DNA of 64,000 nt. Source: Heterohyrax brucei (lineage: Eukaryota > Chordata > Mammalia > Hyracoidea > Procaviidae). Numbering within the stretch: the first letter of the stretch is position 1; every line of letters begins with the position of its first letter. Positions 35,913 through 47,437 of this stretch are shown piece after piece. The notes beneath the pieces are model-generated. The model was not told the origin of the DNA. It did not search any database and worked only from the letters and a program-made list of their open reading frames with translations. Both the position numbers and the translations under genes were made by a program. The DNA lies in the NCBI GenBank assembly GCA_028571685.1, contig CM053141.1:74757833-74821832 (forward strand), in the 5' to 3' direction.

Positions 35913-36219
35913 CTGTAATAATATTTAACTTGAATTCTAAATTGCTGTGCTGTGAATATTTTTTGCAATCAAACCTAATGAAAACTTTCTTCTAAACAAA
36001 GCTCATCTATTCTGAAATTACAGAAAGACAAGAAATGACTTAGGACCAAAAACAAAGTGAAAAGAGTCCTTTGGTTAAACAACCAAATGCTAGAAAATCC
36101 CCACACTAAAGCTCATGAGCTTGATTCATGGGGCATCGCAGAACCCAATTAGGCCTATCTGATTTACCAATCTAAGTTTACAGATTAAAAGCTACTAAAA
36201 AGACAGGCGTTAGACTTAC

Positions 36220-36421
36220 TTCTTCAAGGTAATAACATTAATGTCATCAAGAAGCAATAGCTGACATCTTGGCAGCAACAAGTAAAATTCCCAATGTGAA
36301 GTAGACACACGACCATTTATTGCAGGGGCAATATCCCGATAGCCATCAATGTATTTCAACCAATGTTCATAACGAGGACTCTGAGTTATCAAAGAAAAGT
36401 AAATTGGGTTCACAACATTTT
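36220..36421 (-). CDS. Candidate unknown gene, exon C (core exon)
   Basis: This is the strongest exon-like block of the set. On the minus strand, 'tccctcttacag' is a textbook acceptor and 'gaagaa|gtaagt' a textbook donor. The 202 bases between are open in one frame, entering with two bases of a split codon and leaving with two. The translation carries blocks such as SPRYEHWLKYIDGYRDIAP and GRVSTSHWEFYLLLPRC, followed by QLLLLDDINVITLKK. The mix of Trp, Tyr, His and Pro is unlike a chance frame in AT-rich DNA. It lies in a repeat-poor island at 35.3-36.8 kb. I do not recognise the family. The LLLLDD string recalls a Walker B strand, but no P-loop is seen, so I do not infer nucleotide binding. 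Confidence 0.5.
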
Positions 36422-36785
36422 CTGTAAGAGGGAAAAGAAATGTCTAGTCTACTTCAGAAAGAATGCCTTGAGAATGTTAAAATTAAATAAAAATAGAAAA
36501 CTAGGATTAGTCAAGCAAAAAGTTAAGTGAATGAATGAATGAATGATTGAACTCTATGACATAGAGATGATTGATATATACCCACATTTTTCAAATGATA
36601 TAATTAAGAGGCTAGGTAAAGTAGCTTGTCTGGTTTGACACAGATAACAAATGGTGGGATTGGGCTTTGATGTTGGGTGACTTGCTTATAAACTCATTTG
36701 GATAACCTCTGCACCATACTGTAACATAATGTTAGTTAAGTTTTGGGAGATTAGTTATAATGGGATGTTATGTTTTTCCATGAAC
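36422..36785. other. Unassigned; short (GAAT)n run
   Basis: It holds a small 'gaatgaatgaatgaatga' repeat near 36,529-36,546. Otherwise nothing is recognised. Confidence 0.4.
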
Positions 36786-37020
36786 TATGTTGATTAGGTA
36801 TTATTATTTTTTAGTTTGGGAAGAAATCATATACGCAAATATCAGTCTAACTTCCTCAACGTCAGTCATCACTGGGACAATCCTCGGTGGTGGTGGTGGG
36901 GTCAATGAGAGGGATAGATCAAAATCTCATGAGAGCCCACATGACTTAAGGATGAAGACATACATTATGTTCAACAATTGGGTCCATAAACTTTATTGTT
37001 TTGAGTACTGCATCACTCAC

Positions 37021-37470
37021 TGCTGAATATCACTGTGGTCACCTTCGAAGTACTCTCCTTGGGAAACTATGGACTGACACCTGTGCCTAGTGCACCCTTC
37101 TCAGCAATTTTGGAACTCTTGCTGGAACAGCCATTGCACATGGTGGCATGGTGGTTAGTTCGGGAACTTAATTCTATCTTTGTCTGTAAGGGATTTTTTA
37201 GCCAGTAAACAAATGACTGTTGGAACAACCTCCTTACTCACCTAATCTGGTCCCCAATGACTTTTTTCCTTCCCCAAAGATAAAGGAAATATTGAAAGGA
37301 AGACATTTGGATGACATTCAGGACATCAAGGTAATACCGCGACAGCTCTGATGGCCATTCCAGATAAAAGAGTTCCAAAATTGCTTTGAAGGGTGAACTA
37401 GGCACTGGTGTCAGTGCATAGCTTCCTAAGGGCAGTACTTCGAAGGTGGCCATAGTGATGTTCAGCAACG
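37021..37470. mobile_element. Mariner-derived inverted repeat
   Basis: The left arm at 37,021-37,130 and the reverse complement of 37,353-37,466 are clearly related over about 100 bases. Both read 'tgctgaa.atcact.tgg.caccttcgaagtact' and go on to 'agcaattttggaactctt'. The middle carries text like the C-terminal transposase region of mammalian mariner elements ('aatctggtccccaatgactttttt'). The minus frame at 37,238-37,483 reads through this element and is not a gene. Confidence 0.6.
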
Positions 37471-37779
37471 AGGTATGTAGCACGTTTTCTAGGATGAGTT
37501 CACAAGCTCAATTTTGAGAACTTGTATAAACATAATTGTCGTATTGCCTATTGGAAGGGCCTAAGTAGCACCTTCTTCTGCACTTCATGCTGTGGTCACT
37601 CTTTTACACTGCCATCACGATTAGAGTAAAGTAAAATATCTTTCAAGAGCATATCCAAAACCTTCTTTTACAATTATCCCTTGTTTTGGTTTGTTTTTAG
37701 TCATGGTGATTAATATATTTTGAGATTTCAAATACTTCAAAGGTAGTAGATTTTTATATTTACCATAGTTAGTTATGAA

Positions 37780-37925
37780 ACTCTGATGGTGTAATAGATA
37801 TGTGCTACTGCTGCTTACTGAAAAGCCAGCAGTTCAAATCCCCTAGGCGCTTCTTGGAAGCTCTATGGGGCAGTTCTACTCTGACCTATAGGGTTGCTAT
37901 GAGTCGGAATCGACTCCACAGCCCC
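37780..37925 (+). mobile_element. AfroSINE, short form, well preserved
   Basis: It runs from 'ctctgatggtgtaatagatatgtgctac' to 'ggttgctatgagtcggaatcgactccacagcccc', with intact 'gagtcggaatcgactc', close to the family consensus. Confidence 0.92.
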
Positions 37926-38209
37926 AGGTTACAGTTAGTTTCAACTAACCTATCAACTGAATTAGTCATAATAACCTCCCTGTGTGTTTTTATGTTCTGG
38001 AAAATGCAAATGTAAGAATTCAGTATGACAGTGCTAATGAAGCCTGCTACAACTGTGATGTATTTACCAGGTTACATGGGAACTGCCGTGGGTTGGATCA
38101 TCATCCCATACTTCTTTGGTTATGGCAGATTACCCACACTGTTTATTATCAGTTGACTCTTCCTTACGTCAGCTCCATGATGGTGACCAGAATTCTCACA
38201 CCCTGATGG

Positions 38210-38375
38210 AGATGGAAACTCAGGTGGTGTAGTGGTTACAAGCTACATCTGCTACCCAAAAGGCTGGCAGTCTAAATCTTCCAGGTGCCCATTGGAAAGT
38301 CTATGGAGAAGATCTGCTCAGTCCCATAGAGTCAGTATGAGTCAGAGTCTACTTAATGGCAATGAGTTTAGTGGT
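38210..38375 (+). mobile_element. AfroSINE, short form
   Basis: It reads 'ggaaactcaggtggtgtagtggttacaagctac', 'caaaaggctggcagtctaaatcttccaggtgccc' and 'agtatgagtcagagtctacttaatggcaatgag'. Confidence 0.88.
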
Positions 38376-38394
38376 TTGGCATTTGGTGTGGATG

Positions 38395-38590
38395 GACAGA
38401 GCTCTGGTAGCACAGTGGTTGAGTGGCTGCAAACCAAAAGGTTGACAATTGGAACCTAATAGTCATTTTATGGGAGAAAGATGTGGTGGTCTGCTTCAGT
38501 GAATTTACTGCCTTGGAAACTCTGTGGAGGCAGTCCTGTGTGTCCTATAGGGTCACTGTATGTCAGGATTGACTCTCTGGCAATGAGTAC
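38395..38590 (+). mobile_element. AfroSINE, long form
   Basis: It reads 'acagagctctggtagcacagtggttgagtggctgc', the long-form middle 'ggagaaagatgtggtggtctgcttc', then 'gtcactgtatgtcaggattgactctctggcaatgag'. Confidence 0.88.
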
Positions 38591-39159
38591 AGTCTACGTG
38601 GGTTGAACTGTTTCCATGTTTATCAGTCGTATTCGAGTTGCACCAATCACTAAATCCATCTGTAGCAAATCAAGAATTAAATGATCTAGGATTGAGTAGT
38701 TTGGAAACAAATTAATATATAGACAGACAGATGGAAAATACAGTAGCATTCCCTCTTACAATTTTTACCCTTAGCTTTGTCCTCTAGAACCATATTCTGG
38801 CTACAGAGCCTTGTTTGTTTACCATCCAGGAATTTTAGACATGAATTTTCAAATGGTACACTGTGATACTGACAGTCATTTGACCTTCTTTTGGTCCAAT
38901 AATTTGTATCATTAGAAGAAAAATATTCCACATAACAGGACTTGTGTTTCTGTTATTCATGGGGTCTGAAAAGGTGGTAATTACAAATTCTAAAATAATT
39001 TCACTTTCTACACCACTGTAAATTTTTACTGCAGAAAGGAATGGATGTCAGATTCAGATTGCTATTTATAATTTCCATAGTCGTGATACTAGTCTAATGA
39101 TTGGCGCCCCCTAAACTTGAGCATTCAGTGGAAGAAATCTCTTCTGATTTGCTATTGTC
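38591..39159. other. Unassigned intergenic DNA
   Basis: A minus-strand frame of 81 codons at 38,686-38,931 is unrecognised and lacks splice borders. Nothing else is seen. Confidence 0.4.
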
Positions 39160-39655
39160 GTGGATTGAATAACATCTCCACAAAAACGTGTACAGCCTTT
39201 CGGCTAGGCCGTGGTTCCTGGTGTTATACAATGTTCCTCTAGACTATGAACCCTGCCTCTGTGACGTTAATTAATGAGGGAAGTTGTGCGTCAGTTGTTG
39301 TTGGTAGGGCAGGACTCGGTGTGTAAGATTGTTTTTTGTGTTGAGGCAATCTCTTGGGATATAAAGGAAAGAGAAGAATGCAGAGAGTTGAGAACATTAT
39401 ACCATCAAGGAGACAGTGCCAGCAGCAGACTATGTCCTTCAGAAAGGACCAAGAGTCCCAGCACCTCAGAAGCTCCCCTTTCAGAGGAAGACTGATGAGA
39501 AAGACTTTTCTCCAGCACCAACAGAGAACTCACCCTGAGGCTCATGCCCAGAATTTGGACTTGTAGCCTACTCAACTATGACAGAATAAAATTTCTCTTT
39601 TTAAAATCATCCGCTTGTAGCATTTCTGTTATAGCAGCACTACATGACTAAGACA
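39160..39655 (+). mobile_element. MaLR-like LTR, nearly complete
   Basis: It begins 'tgtcgtggattgaataacatctccacaaaaacgtg', has AATAAA near 39,586, and ends 'agcatttctgttatagcagcactacatgactaagaca'. The ends TGT...ACA fit retroviral LTR borders. The + frames at 39,274-39,566 lie inside it. Confidence 0.7.
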
Positions 39656-40549
39656 ATTATGTTTTAAAAGAAGAAGTCAATTTTGTTTCCATTTCTCAGT
39701 GCAGTAAAAAAATAATTTTGGAATTGTCTTTAGGGATTCATGAATCCTTTTTATCTTCTGTGAGCTTTTGTTTACATATTCTACTTAGCTGCTGCTATTT
39801 CATTTTACATAGATATGAAATTATGTCCCTTTTTAAATTTAGTTCTGTGGCAAATAAATTAGAGTAATTGAAAATAAATGAAATTTATAAAACAAGTAAA
39901 CTTTAAAAAATAAAATTTATACTCAAATTTGGACATTGACACAAAAATTTATATTTGAAAGTATGTGAAAAAGCTGATTTGAAACATGTAATTTTATTCT
40001 TCAGGTCTGAGATAGTCAAAATAAATAGTGCTCATAGGAAGGCTAGAAATAATTTTATTTGTTTACTGAGTGATGTTTGTCAATGAGCTCTTCACAGATC
40101 TCCATGAATGTTTTTTGTCTTGAAATGATAACTTGCAATCATTTCTCTCCTTGATACTGTGTCTTTACAGTTCATTGGGCAGTTGTAGGTACCTGATGGG
40201 GATCAGAGTGATTGCAAGGATTGTGATAAAAATGTAAGGGGTCATGCAGTCTGAAGATGTGGTTTGGTCTCCACAGGACCAGGCACCCCATGAGTCATAT
40301 GATTATAATGCCTCTAGTGTGTTCTTTATCTGATCAATGAGAGAACCGAATTTACCCCAAAGGTCCTAACATAAGGGAAAATATAATTGTTACCGTATAC
40401 GAAATTTGTAAAACGGTATTAATTTCATTTAGTGCCCTGACAGTTCCCTTCCATGACAGCACTCACTTTTCCTTTCGTCCCGTCTGCTTGGCATTTATAG
40501 TTCTTTGCTTCAACAGCTGGTGCTTCTGTTTTGTTGATGCCCTAAGCAT
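39656..40549. other. Unassigned, AT-rich
   Basis: There is a long AT-rich stretch (39,700-40,080). No gene or clear repeat is seen. Confidence 0.45.
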
Positions 40550-40679
40550 AGGGCAGTTCTACTCTGTCCCCCAGGGTCACTATGAGTTAGAATTGAGTCA
40601 GTGGCAATGGGTTGGTTTGTTTCCTTGGTTTTAAGCATGTGCTTACTTGCATACTGTGTAAACCTTCCCTGCATCTCCC

Positions 40680-41165
40680 ATCTGTGTTAGTTTCCTAGTG
40701 CTGCTGAAACAAGTTACCGCAAATGCAGTGACTTAAAATGACACAAAAGTTCTAAAATGAAGGTGTCAACAGGGCTTTGTCTCTTCTAGAGACTCTAGGG
40801 GCGAATCTGTTTCCTTGCCTTTTCCAGCTTCTAGAGGCTACCAACATTCCTTGGCTTGTCCTCCATCCTCCAGCTTCAAGGCCAGCAGTGTAACATCTTG
40901 AAATAGCTCTCATTGCTTGCCTGGCTCTCTCTCTCACACAGGCATACACCTCTGTTCCTTCAGCACATCACCTTCACTGACTCTGACCCACCTGCTTCTC
41001 TCTTACAAGAACTCCTATAGTTACACTAGGCCCACCAGATATTCCAGGGTAATCTCCTCATGTCAAGATCCTTGATTTAATCACATCGGCAAAGTCCTTT
41101 TAGCCTAGAAACTAACATATTCACAGATTCTGGGGATTTGGGTCTGAACATCTTCGGAGGCCATT
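40680..41165 (-). mobile_element. MLT1-like MaLR LTR, reverse orientation
   Basis: It starts 'tgtgttagtttcctagtgctgctgaaacaagttaccgcaaa' and includes 'ccacctgcttctctcttacaagaactc...cccaccagatattccagg' and 'cttgatttaatcacatcggcaaagtcc'. These are typical reverse MLT1 blocks. A 70-bp AfroSINE 3' end precedes it at 40,550-40,622. Confidence 0.8.
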
Positions 41166-41261
41166 ATTATGTTTGCGATTCCACTCCGTCTGCTTTTTCC
41201 TAATAGCCTCAAAAAGTGGTCTTCAGGCCCCACCCCATCCAAGACAGGAAGTATTTACAGG

Positions 41262-41520
41262 CTGCCTGGTGGCGTAGTGGATTAAGTGCTACGTCGGCCA
41301 ACCTAAAGCTCAAATTCACCAGGCGCTCCTTGAAAGCTTTACGGGCAGTTCTACTGTCTAGAGGGTCATGGGCTTGTAGAGGCCAAGTGCTCTGGCTGCT
41401 AACCAAAGGTCGGTTCAAATCCACCAGGCACTTTTTAGAAGTTTTATGGGGTGGTTCTACTCTGTCTTGTAAGGTTGCTATGAGTTGAAATCACCTATAC
41501 GACAATGAGGGATTTTTTTT
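41262..41520 (+). mobile_element. Two adjoining AfroSINE copies
   Basis: The first (41,262-41,385) begins 'gcctggtggcgtagtggattaagtgctacg'. The second (about 41,386-41,520) begins within 'caagtgctctggctgctaaccaaaggtcgg' and ends 'ctatgagttgaaatcacctatacgacaatgag'. The junction suggests insertion of one into the other's tail. Confidence 0.85.
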
Positions 41521-41604
41521 TTTTTAGTTGTTTTAGGAGTTGTTGTGCCACCTTCCTCCATCTGAGCTTTCCTGCCTTGCCAGCTGGAAGCAACCACTTC
41601 TTCC

Positions 41605-41825
41605 TGCATAACCAGTTGCCTCCTAGTGAGCTCTGACTCACGGAAATCTGTGTATGTCAGAGCAGAGCTGTATTCTATAGGGTTTTCCATGGCTGTTTTC
41701 TTTCTTCTTAAAAAAAAAATGGATCATCAGACCTTTCTTCTAAAGCGCTCCTGGATAAATTGGTACCACCAGCCTTCCATTTAGCAGCTGAGCCTGTGAA
41801 CCACGTAGACCACCCCGGAACTCTG
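41605..41825 (-). mobile_element. AfroSINE, long form, reverse orientation
   Basis: It reads 'accagttgcctcctagtgagctctgactcacgg', 'tgtattctatagggttttccatggctgtttt' and 'ctcctggataaattggtaccaccagcc', and ends 'tgaaccacgtagaccaccccggaactct'. Confidence 0.88.
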
Positions 41826-42590
41826 TCGAATAACCAGGCCCTCCTCGGAGCATTCTTTTCTGCTGCCTTACACCCTACTTGCGTGTGCATATGTGACTCT
41901 CCTGACTAATCTGAGCCAGGGTCCATTCCTCAGGCCCTGCTAGGGCCTAGAACAGCATGTGACAGACTGTTTAGGGCCAGCAGATAACATACGAGCCACT
42001 TCTTGGATCTAATGCACCCCACGTTACCCGGGTGTCCTGAGACAGCTCTCCTGCCCCCGCCTGGAGCAGCTTTGCTACAAAATGATAGCCTCCCTGAGTG
42101 TGAGCTTAAAGGACTCCATAATCACTGCTTGTTTAGGACACCTTGTCCCCAGGCGCTGCTGGTAGCTTGGGAAGGGAGCCTGTATCTACGTCTGCAGCTT
42201 CCCACCTTGCGCAAGTCAGCTTGTTATTGCTTGCCTGTTTGCTGCGGCAGCAGCTGCAGTCTGCAGTGCAGGCTCAACAGTCCCGTCTCCAAGCAGCCTC
42301 GGCTATTTCCACTATAATTATCTTCCCCTCAGGATGCTGTCCTCTGCATGTGTTGCTATGACTCATGTGGCACTTTTACTGGGAAAGAGCCTGAATTTAA
42401 TGAAAAGGTACTGAGCAGTCCGAGAAACCCCCAGCCTCTTTTTTAGACACTGCTTGTGTAGGTCTTGCCATGGCTGGAGCTTTGGGTGTCTTATCTCCAG
42501 AGCTGTCAAGAAACGCAGAAGTTAAGAATTGTTTGTAGGCACTAGGCTCACTGGGGGGCTGGGGCTGGAAGTGGGTTAAAGAGTGGGCAA
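41826..42590. other. Unassigned, GC-rich, repeat-free
   Basis: The core at 42,000-42,310 is GC-rich with repeated 'cagcagctgcagtctgcag' style text and open + frames of 104 and 72 codons. I do not recognise the translations and see no flanking splice sites in a shared phase. It could be a conserved regulatory element. Confidence 0.35.
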
Positions 42591-42597
42591 ACGAGAA

Positions 42598-42765
42598 GGA
42601 GAAACCCTGGTGGCGTAGTCGGTTAAGTGCTAGTCTGCTAACCCAAAGGGTGGCAGTTCAAATTCCCCTGGTGCTCCTTGGAAACTGTATGGGGCAGTTC
42701 TCCTCTGACCTCTAGGGTCACTATGAGTCGGACTTGTCTTGACGGCAGTGCATTTAGTTTTTGTT
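42598..42765 (+). mobile_element. AfroSINE, short form, well preserved
   Basis: It runs from 'ggagaaaccctggtggcgtagtcggttaagtgc' to 'gtcactatgagtcggacttgtcttgacggcagtgc'. Confidence 0.93.
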
Positions 42766-42879
42766 TGGTTTAAGTGAGAGAGTCAAAACCCAACGGCTTC
42801 TGCTCCTGTAGAAAATCAACTGGGGATGAAGATAAGTTATCTGAAAAATTTTGCAAAATTTCCTCTCAACAAATTGCTG

Positions 42880-43490
42880 TTTTAGAAGTGGAAAAAATTA
42901 ATAAGTAGAACCTTATTTAATGGTCTACATCCAGATAGATCTATAAGACTAAGAAGTAAATATTAGAAGTACTAGGAAAAACCCTGGGAGAAAAGTTCTT
43001 ACATAACCTCAGAATAGGAAAGGCCTTCTCACTCTAACACAGAACTCAGAAGCTATAAATTGTAACAGTCAAATGTTACTATGTAAAACATGTTCTCCAT
43101 CATAGATCAAATCTAGGACATGTAAATTCAGAAAAACAACTGCCAAACATAAAAATATACCTGTAAATCATATTACACAAAAAGGCTGTTTTCTGAATGT
43201 ATAAATAATACATATAAATCAATAAGAGAAACACTAAAAATCCAGCAGCAAAAGTAGGCAAAGGGTATAAACAGACACTATACAAAAAAGGAAACGCCAA
43301 TCGATCTCAGGCATGCAAGAAGATCTTTAGTCCTGCTCATAATAAAATAAACACAACTAAAATCACACAGAGACAAAAATAAGTTTGTCTATTAAAATGG
43401 GAAAAATCAGAAAGATGTGAAAACATATTACAAGCAATCAACAGCCCACTCAAGTACCCATATTACTGACAGAAGTGCGTATTAGTACAA
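42880..43490. mobile_element. Old L1 LINE fragment
   Basis: It contains AT-rich text typical of worn L1 3' regions ('gtactaggaaaaaccctgggagaaaagttcttacataacc'; 'aaatcaataagagaaacactaaaaatccagcagcaaaagtaggcaaaggg'). The orientation is probably +. Confidence 0.5.
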
Positions 43491-43659
43491 CACCTAAAAA
43501 AAAAAGCAACAACACAAAACCCACACCTATGGCCCTGGAGGTAATTCTAATTTACAGTAATCCTATAGGAGGTGATTTATCAACATTACAAAACATGTGT
43601 AATCTCTGACTCAGCCATTTCTCTAGGAATTTGTCCTACAGATAACCTCTTTAAAAAAG

Positions 43660-44062
43660 GAAAATGACATATATTATGTATTAAATTATGTCCTCTCCCC
43701 TCTAAAAAAAAACTATGTCAGAATATTAACCTCTATACTTCTTGATTAATGCTGTTAAGGAATAGAATTTTCTCTGTAATATTAATGAGGTGAAGCTGAG
43801 TTGGGTGGGTTCTAAATTTAATCACTTCTGAGTTATAAAAAGAGCAGATTAAACCTAGAAACACACAAGGGTTAGGTAAGACAGATGCTGTATGAGAATC
43901 TTCTGCAAGCTGAGCAACCAGGGAAGGTCCAGGGCAACTGACAAGGATCCATGGTGCCAAGACCCTGATTTGGACTCAGCCTCCAGAACTGTGAGACAAT
44001 GAGTTTCTGCTCTTTGAAGCTCCCCGTTTGTGGTGTTTCTGTTTACAGTAGCACTAGGAAAG
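43660..44062 (+). mobile_element. MaLR-like LTR
   Basis: It reads 'tattaaattatgtcctctcccctc...tatgtcagaatattaacctc', 'gatttggactcagcctccagaactgtgagacaatgag' and the end 'gtggtgtttctgtttacagtagcactagg'. A 70-bp reverse AfroSINE end precedes it at 43,510-43,580. Confidence 0.65.
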
Positions 44063-44129
44063 AAAACATGCATAGAAGCTTGTTTACAGCATTGCTTTTA
44101 TTAGCAAAAGACTGGAAACAACCATCAAT

Positions 44130-44298
44130 AAACAAAAGCCGAAGCCACTGCCTTTGAGTCAATTCCAACTCATAGCAACCCTACAGGTTAGAGTAGAACC
44201 ACCCCATGGAGCTTCCAAGGAGTGCCTGGCAGATTTGACTGCCGATCTTTTGGTTAGCAGATACAGCACTTAACCACTACACTACCAGGCAACAGCAG
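44130..44298 (-). mobile_element. AfroSINE, short form, reverse orientation
   Basis: It reads 'agccactgcctttgagtcaattccaactcatagcaaccctacagg' and 'ttgactgccgatcttttggttagcag', and ends 'taaccactacactaccagg'. An (AAT)n run follows at 44,308-44,326. Confidence 0.92.
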
Positions 44299-44639
44299 AG
44301 TGAAATAAAATAATAATAATAATAAAAAAGCAGTGGTGAGTTGATTAGTGGTAAAAAGGAACAGGGATGCTGTTTATGAAAGAATATGGAAATATTCCAA
44401 AGACATATTGTTAAGTGATAAAACAAGGTGCAGAATGTTTGTTCAGTTGGATCTGACTTGATGACACTTGGCTGGTGCCACCTTTTGTGTATGAAAGGAA
44501 TGTGCTCAGTATATTTCTACTTTTTTTTCATAATGTTGTCTTCATATAAATTATCTTTTCTCCATTTATTAAAAAAAAGATTCTTACAGGACAATCTCAA
44601 ATACCCTCCCCACTATGAGCCTTTTCTGATCTGAATTAA

Positions 44640-47135
44640 ATACTCCCTCAACTGAACAAGATTATAAAATTATTAGAATAGTATTAAGATTTGGATTGAG
44701 GGATCCCTCATAAATAAGACCAACATCAGTAATTCATAAAGGAAGACTGGTTTAACCTTATAAAAATATTCTAACAAATGATGCTGGCAAAACTTGATAT
44801 CCATTTGCAGAAAAATGAAACAATATCCATACCTTGAACCATATTCCAAGAAACAAAACAAACAAAACCCCAAGATAGATCAAAGACCTAAATGTTAAAC
44901 CTAAAACTATAAACATCTTGGAAGATAACATAGAGTGAAATCTTGGTGTCCTAATTGCCACTAATACCCTATCACATGTAACTGAAACCGCACAGAAGAT
45001 AAACTAGATATCTGAGACTTCCTAAAAATTCAATACTCATGCTTATTGAAAGAATTTAACAAAAGAGGGAAAAGAGAAGCTATAGACTAGGAAAAAAAAG
45101 TTGGCAATAACGTTATCTGACAAAGGTTTAACCTCTAAAATATAAAGAAAACTTTAACAATGCAACAACAAAAAGACAGACAATCCAATAAAAAACATGG
45201 GCAAAGGACACGAACTGACATTTCACCAAAGACAACATTCAGTCAGCCAACAAGTGCATGAAGAGATACTCATGATCATTAGCCATAGCCAAGCCAAGTG
45301 CTGCCAAGTCAGATCCGAGTCATGGCGACCCTAGGGGCCAGGGTAGAACTGACCCCCAGAGCATTCAAGGACAAAAATGTAAATCAAAAAACGGTAAGAT
45401 AGCATCTCACCCCCACAAAAAATGACATTGTTAGTAAAATAAAATGTAAGAGGAAATAACAAATGCTAGCAAGATTGCAGGGAGATGGGAACTCTCATAC
45501 ACTGCTGATAGGACTGTAAAATGGTACAACCACTGTGGAAAATGGTATGATACATCCTCAAAAATCTAGAAATAGAAATATACCCCACGATCCAGCAATC
45601 ATACTCCTAGATATATATCCTGGAGAAATAAGAGCCATGATAGAAATATGAATGCCTGTGTTCATCGCAGCACTAACCAAAAGAGCAAGAAGATGGAAAG
45701 AACTAACTGCTCATCAACAAATGAATGGATAAACAAAATGTGGTATATACATACAATGGGATACACAACGATAAAAAATAATTACATGTCCACAAGACAT
45801 CTTACAACATGGATATATCTGGAGGACGTTATACGGAGTGAAATAAGTCGGTCACAAAAGGAGAAACATTGCATGACGCCACTTCTATAGAAAGTCGAGA
45901 ATAAGTTTAGACACAGAAAGCAACATTCTTTGATGGTTACCAGATATCAGAGGAGAAGAAAGGGAGAATTAGTCACTAGACAGTAGACATGTGTCAATTC
46001 TGGTGAAGGAAAAGGCAATCTACAATACGGAGGAAGTCAGTACAACCTGATGAAGGTAAATGAAGACACCGCGAGGTGTGCAAGCGTGTAGGACGATTCT
46101 AGTGAATGCTGCGACATATGTAACTCTGCAATAACAGTGATAATAACCAAAAATTTTTGAGTGGTTACATAGGTATATGTATGTATGCTATACGCTATAT
46201 AGGTGTGGCAGGGTGTATGGGAGTTTATACATGTGCATGTGTAGGTACAGTTGTTGACTTTTGTATGTACATGTTTATATGTGCCGAATATATATTCATA
46301 TATATTTGTAATTGAGCATGTAGGAGGCACATTTAGGGGAATGTCTTAAACATATCCTAACACCCTATGGCACTGAGTTCCAGGGCTTGAAGGCTAAGGA
46401 CTATAGTCTAGGTGGTTAACTTAATGATTGGCATAACATAGTTCATAACTGATAATATTTTACAATCTAGTTTGGTGAGTAGTGTCGGGGTCTTAAAAGC
46501 TTATGACTGGCAATCTGAGATACAATTATTGGTTTCTTTCCACCTGGAGCCAAGGCAAATGAAGGAAACCAAAGACACCGGAAGTAATGAGTTTGCAGGA
46601 TTAAAGGCCCCCAGGAACCACAGCCTCCTCTAGCCTGAGACCAGAAGAACTAGATGGTGCCTGACTACCATTACCAACTGCTCTGAGCAGGGACACAATA
46701 GAAGGTCCTGGTTAGAATGGGAGAAAAAGGGGGAAAAAAAAAATCTCATGTTCACGAAAAAAAGCAGAATTACTGGACTGACAGGGACCGAAGGAACTTC
46801 CAAGACATCCCTCTAGTCTGGAACTGAAGCCACTCCCAGGGTTACCTTTCACCCCATAATAGATTGTCCTATAAAAGAAACAATAACACCAGTGAGGAAT
46901 ACGCACCTTAGAACAATCAACTATATGAGAAAAAAAGCAAACATTTGCCCAGAAGAAGAGAAGGCAAAGAAGGGGGGACTGGATGGATGGAAATGAGTGA
47001 GGCCAGGTAGAAAGGGAGAGAAGGCTGACGCACTGAGGGGACAGCAACCAACATTACAGGATAATCTGTATATGAATTGCTGAATGGGAAAGTAATTTGC
47101 TGTGTGCATTTTCACCAAAAGCAATAGAATGTTTT
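44640..47135 (+). mobile_element. L1 LINE, 3' third, with SINE insertion
   Basis: This is the end of L1 ORF2: 'ggcaaaggacacgaactgacatttcacc', 'aactctcatacactgctgataggactgtaaaatgg', 'atgaatggataaacaaaatgtggtatatac'. A long 3' UTR follows from about 46,000, ending near 'gctgtgtgcattttcaccaaaagcaatag'. Stops break ORF2. A partial reverse AfroSINE sits at 45,283-45,372. Its 3' UTR is the template for recognising the L1 scraps at 12.6-18.9 kb. Confidence 0.88.
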
Positions 47136-47187
47136 TAAAATTTTGATATTCTATATGATCAAATACATAGACTTTACGTGAAATCTA

Positions 47188-47437
47188 ACACACTGAAATA
47201 TTTGCAACATATTGATGACAAACATTATTCAGATTATATAAAGAGTTCTTACAAACCAATAAAGACAAAACTAGCAATCCAGTAGAAAATAAGGACAAGG
47301 ATTAAGGACTAACATACTGAAATATTTGCCACATGTTGATGACAAATGTTTATTATACAGGTTATATAAAAAGTTCTTACAAATCAATAAAGATAAAACT
47401 AGCAGTCCTATAGAAAATAAGGGCAAAGATTAAGGAT
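47188..47437 (+). repeat. Two-copy tandem duplication, unit about 125 bp
   Basis: Unit 1 (about 47,188-47,310) and unit 2 (about 47,311-47,437) share 'actgaaatatttgc.acat.ttgatgacaaa', 'agttcttacaaa.caataaaga.aaaactagca' and 'tagaaaataagg.caa.gattaagga'. The differences are scattered. The units belong to an old L1-like sequence that continues to about 47,850. Confidence 0.85.

Noticed and set aside
36220-36421. Exon C as an NLR or AAA-type ATPase because of LLLLDD
   Set aside because: A Walker B-like string alone is weak. No P-loop occurs in the joined exons.
37238-37483. 81-codon minus-strand frame as another exon of the candidate gene
   Set aside because: It lies within the mariner-derived inverted repeat and has no matching splice borders.
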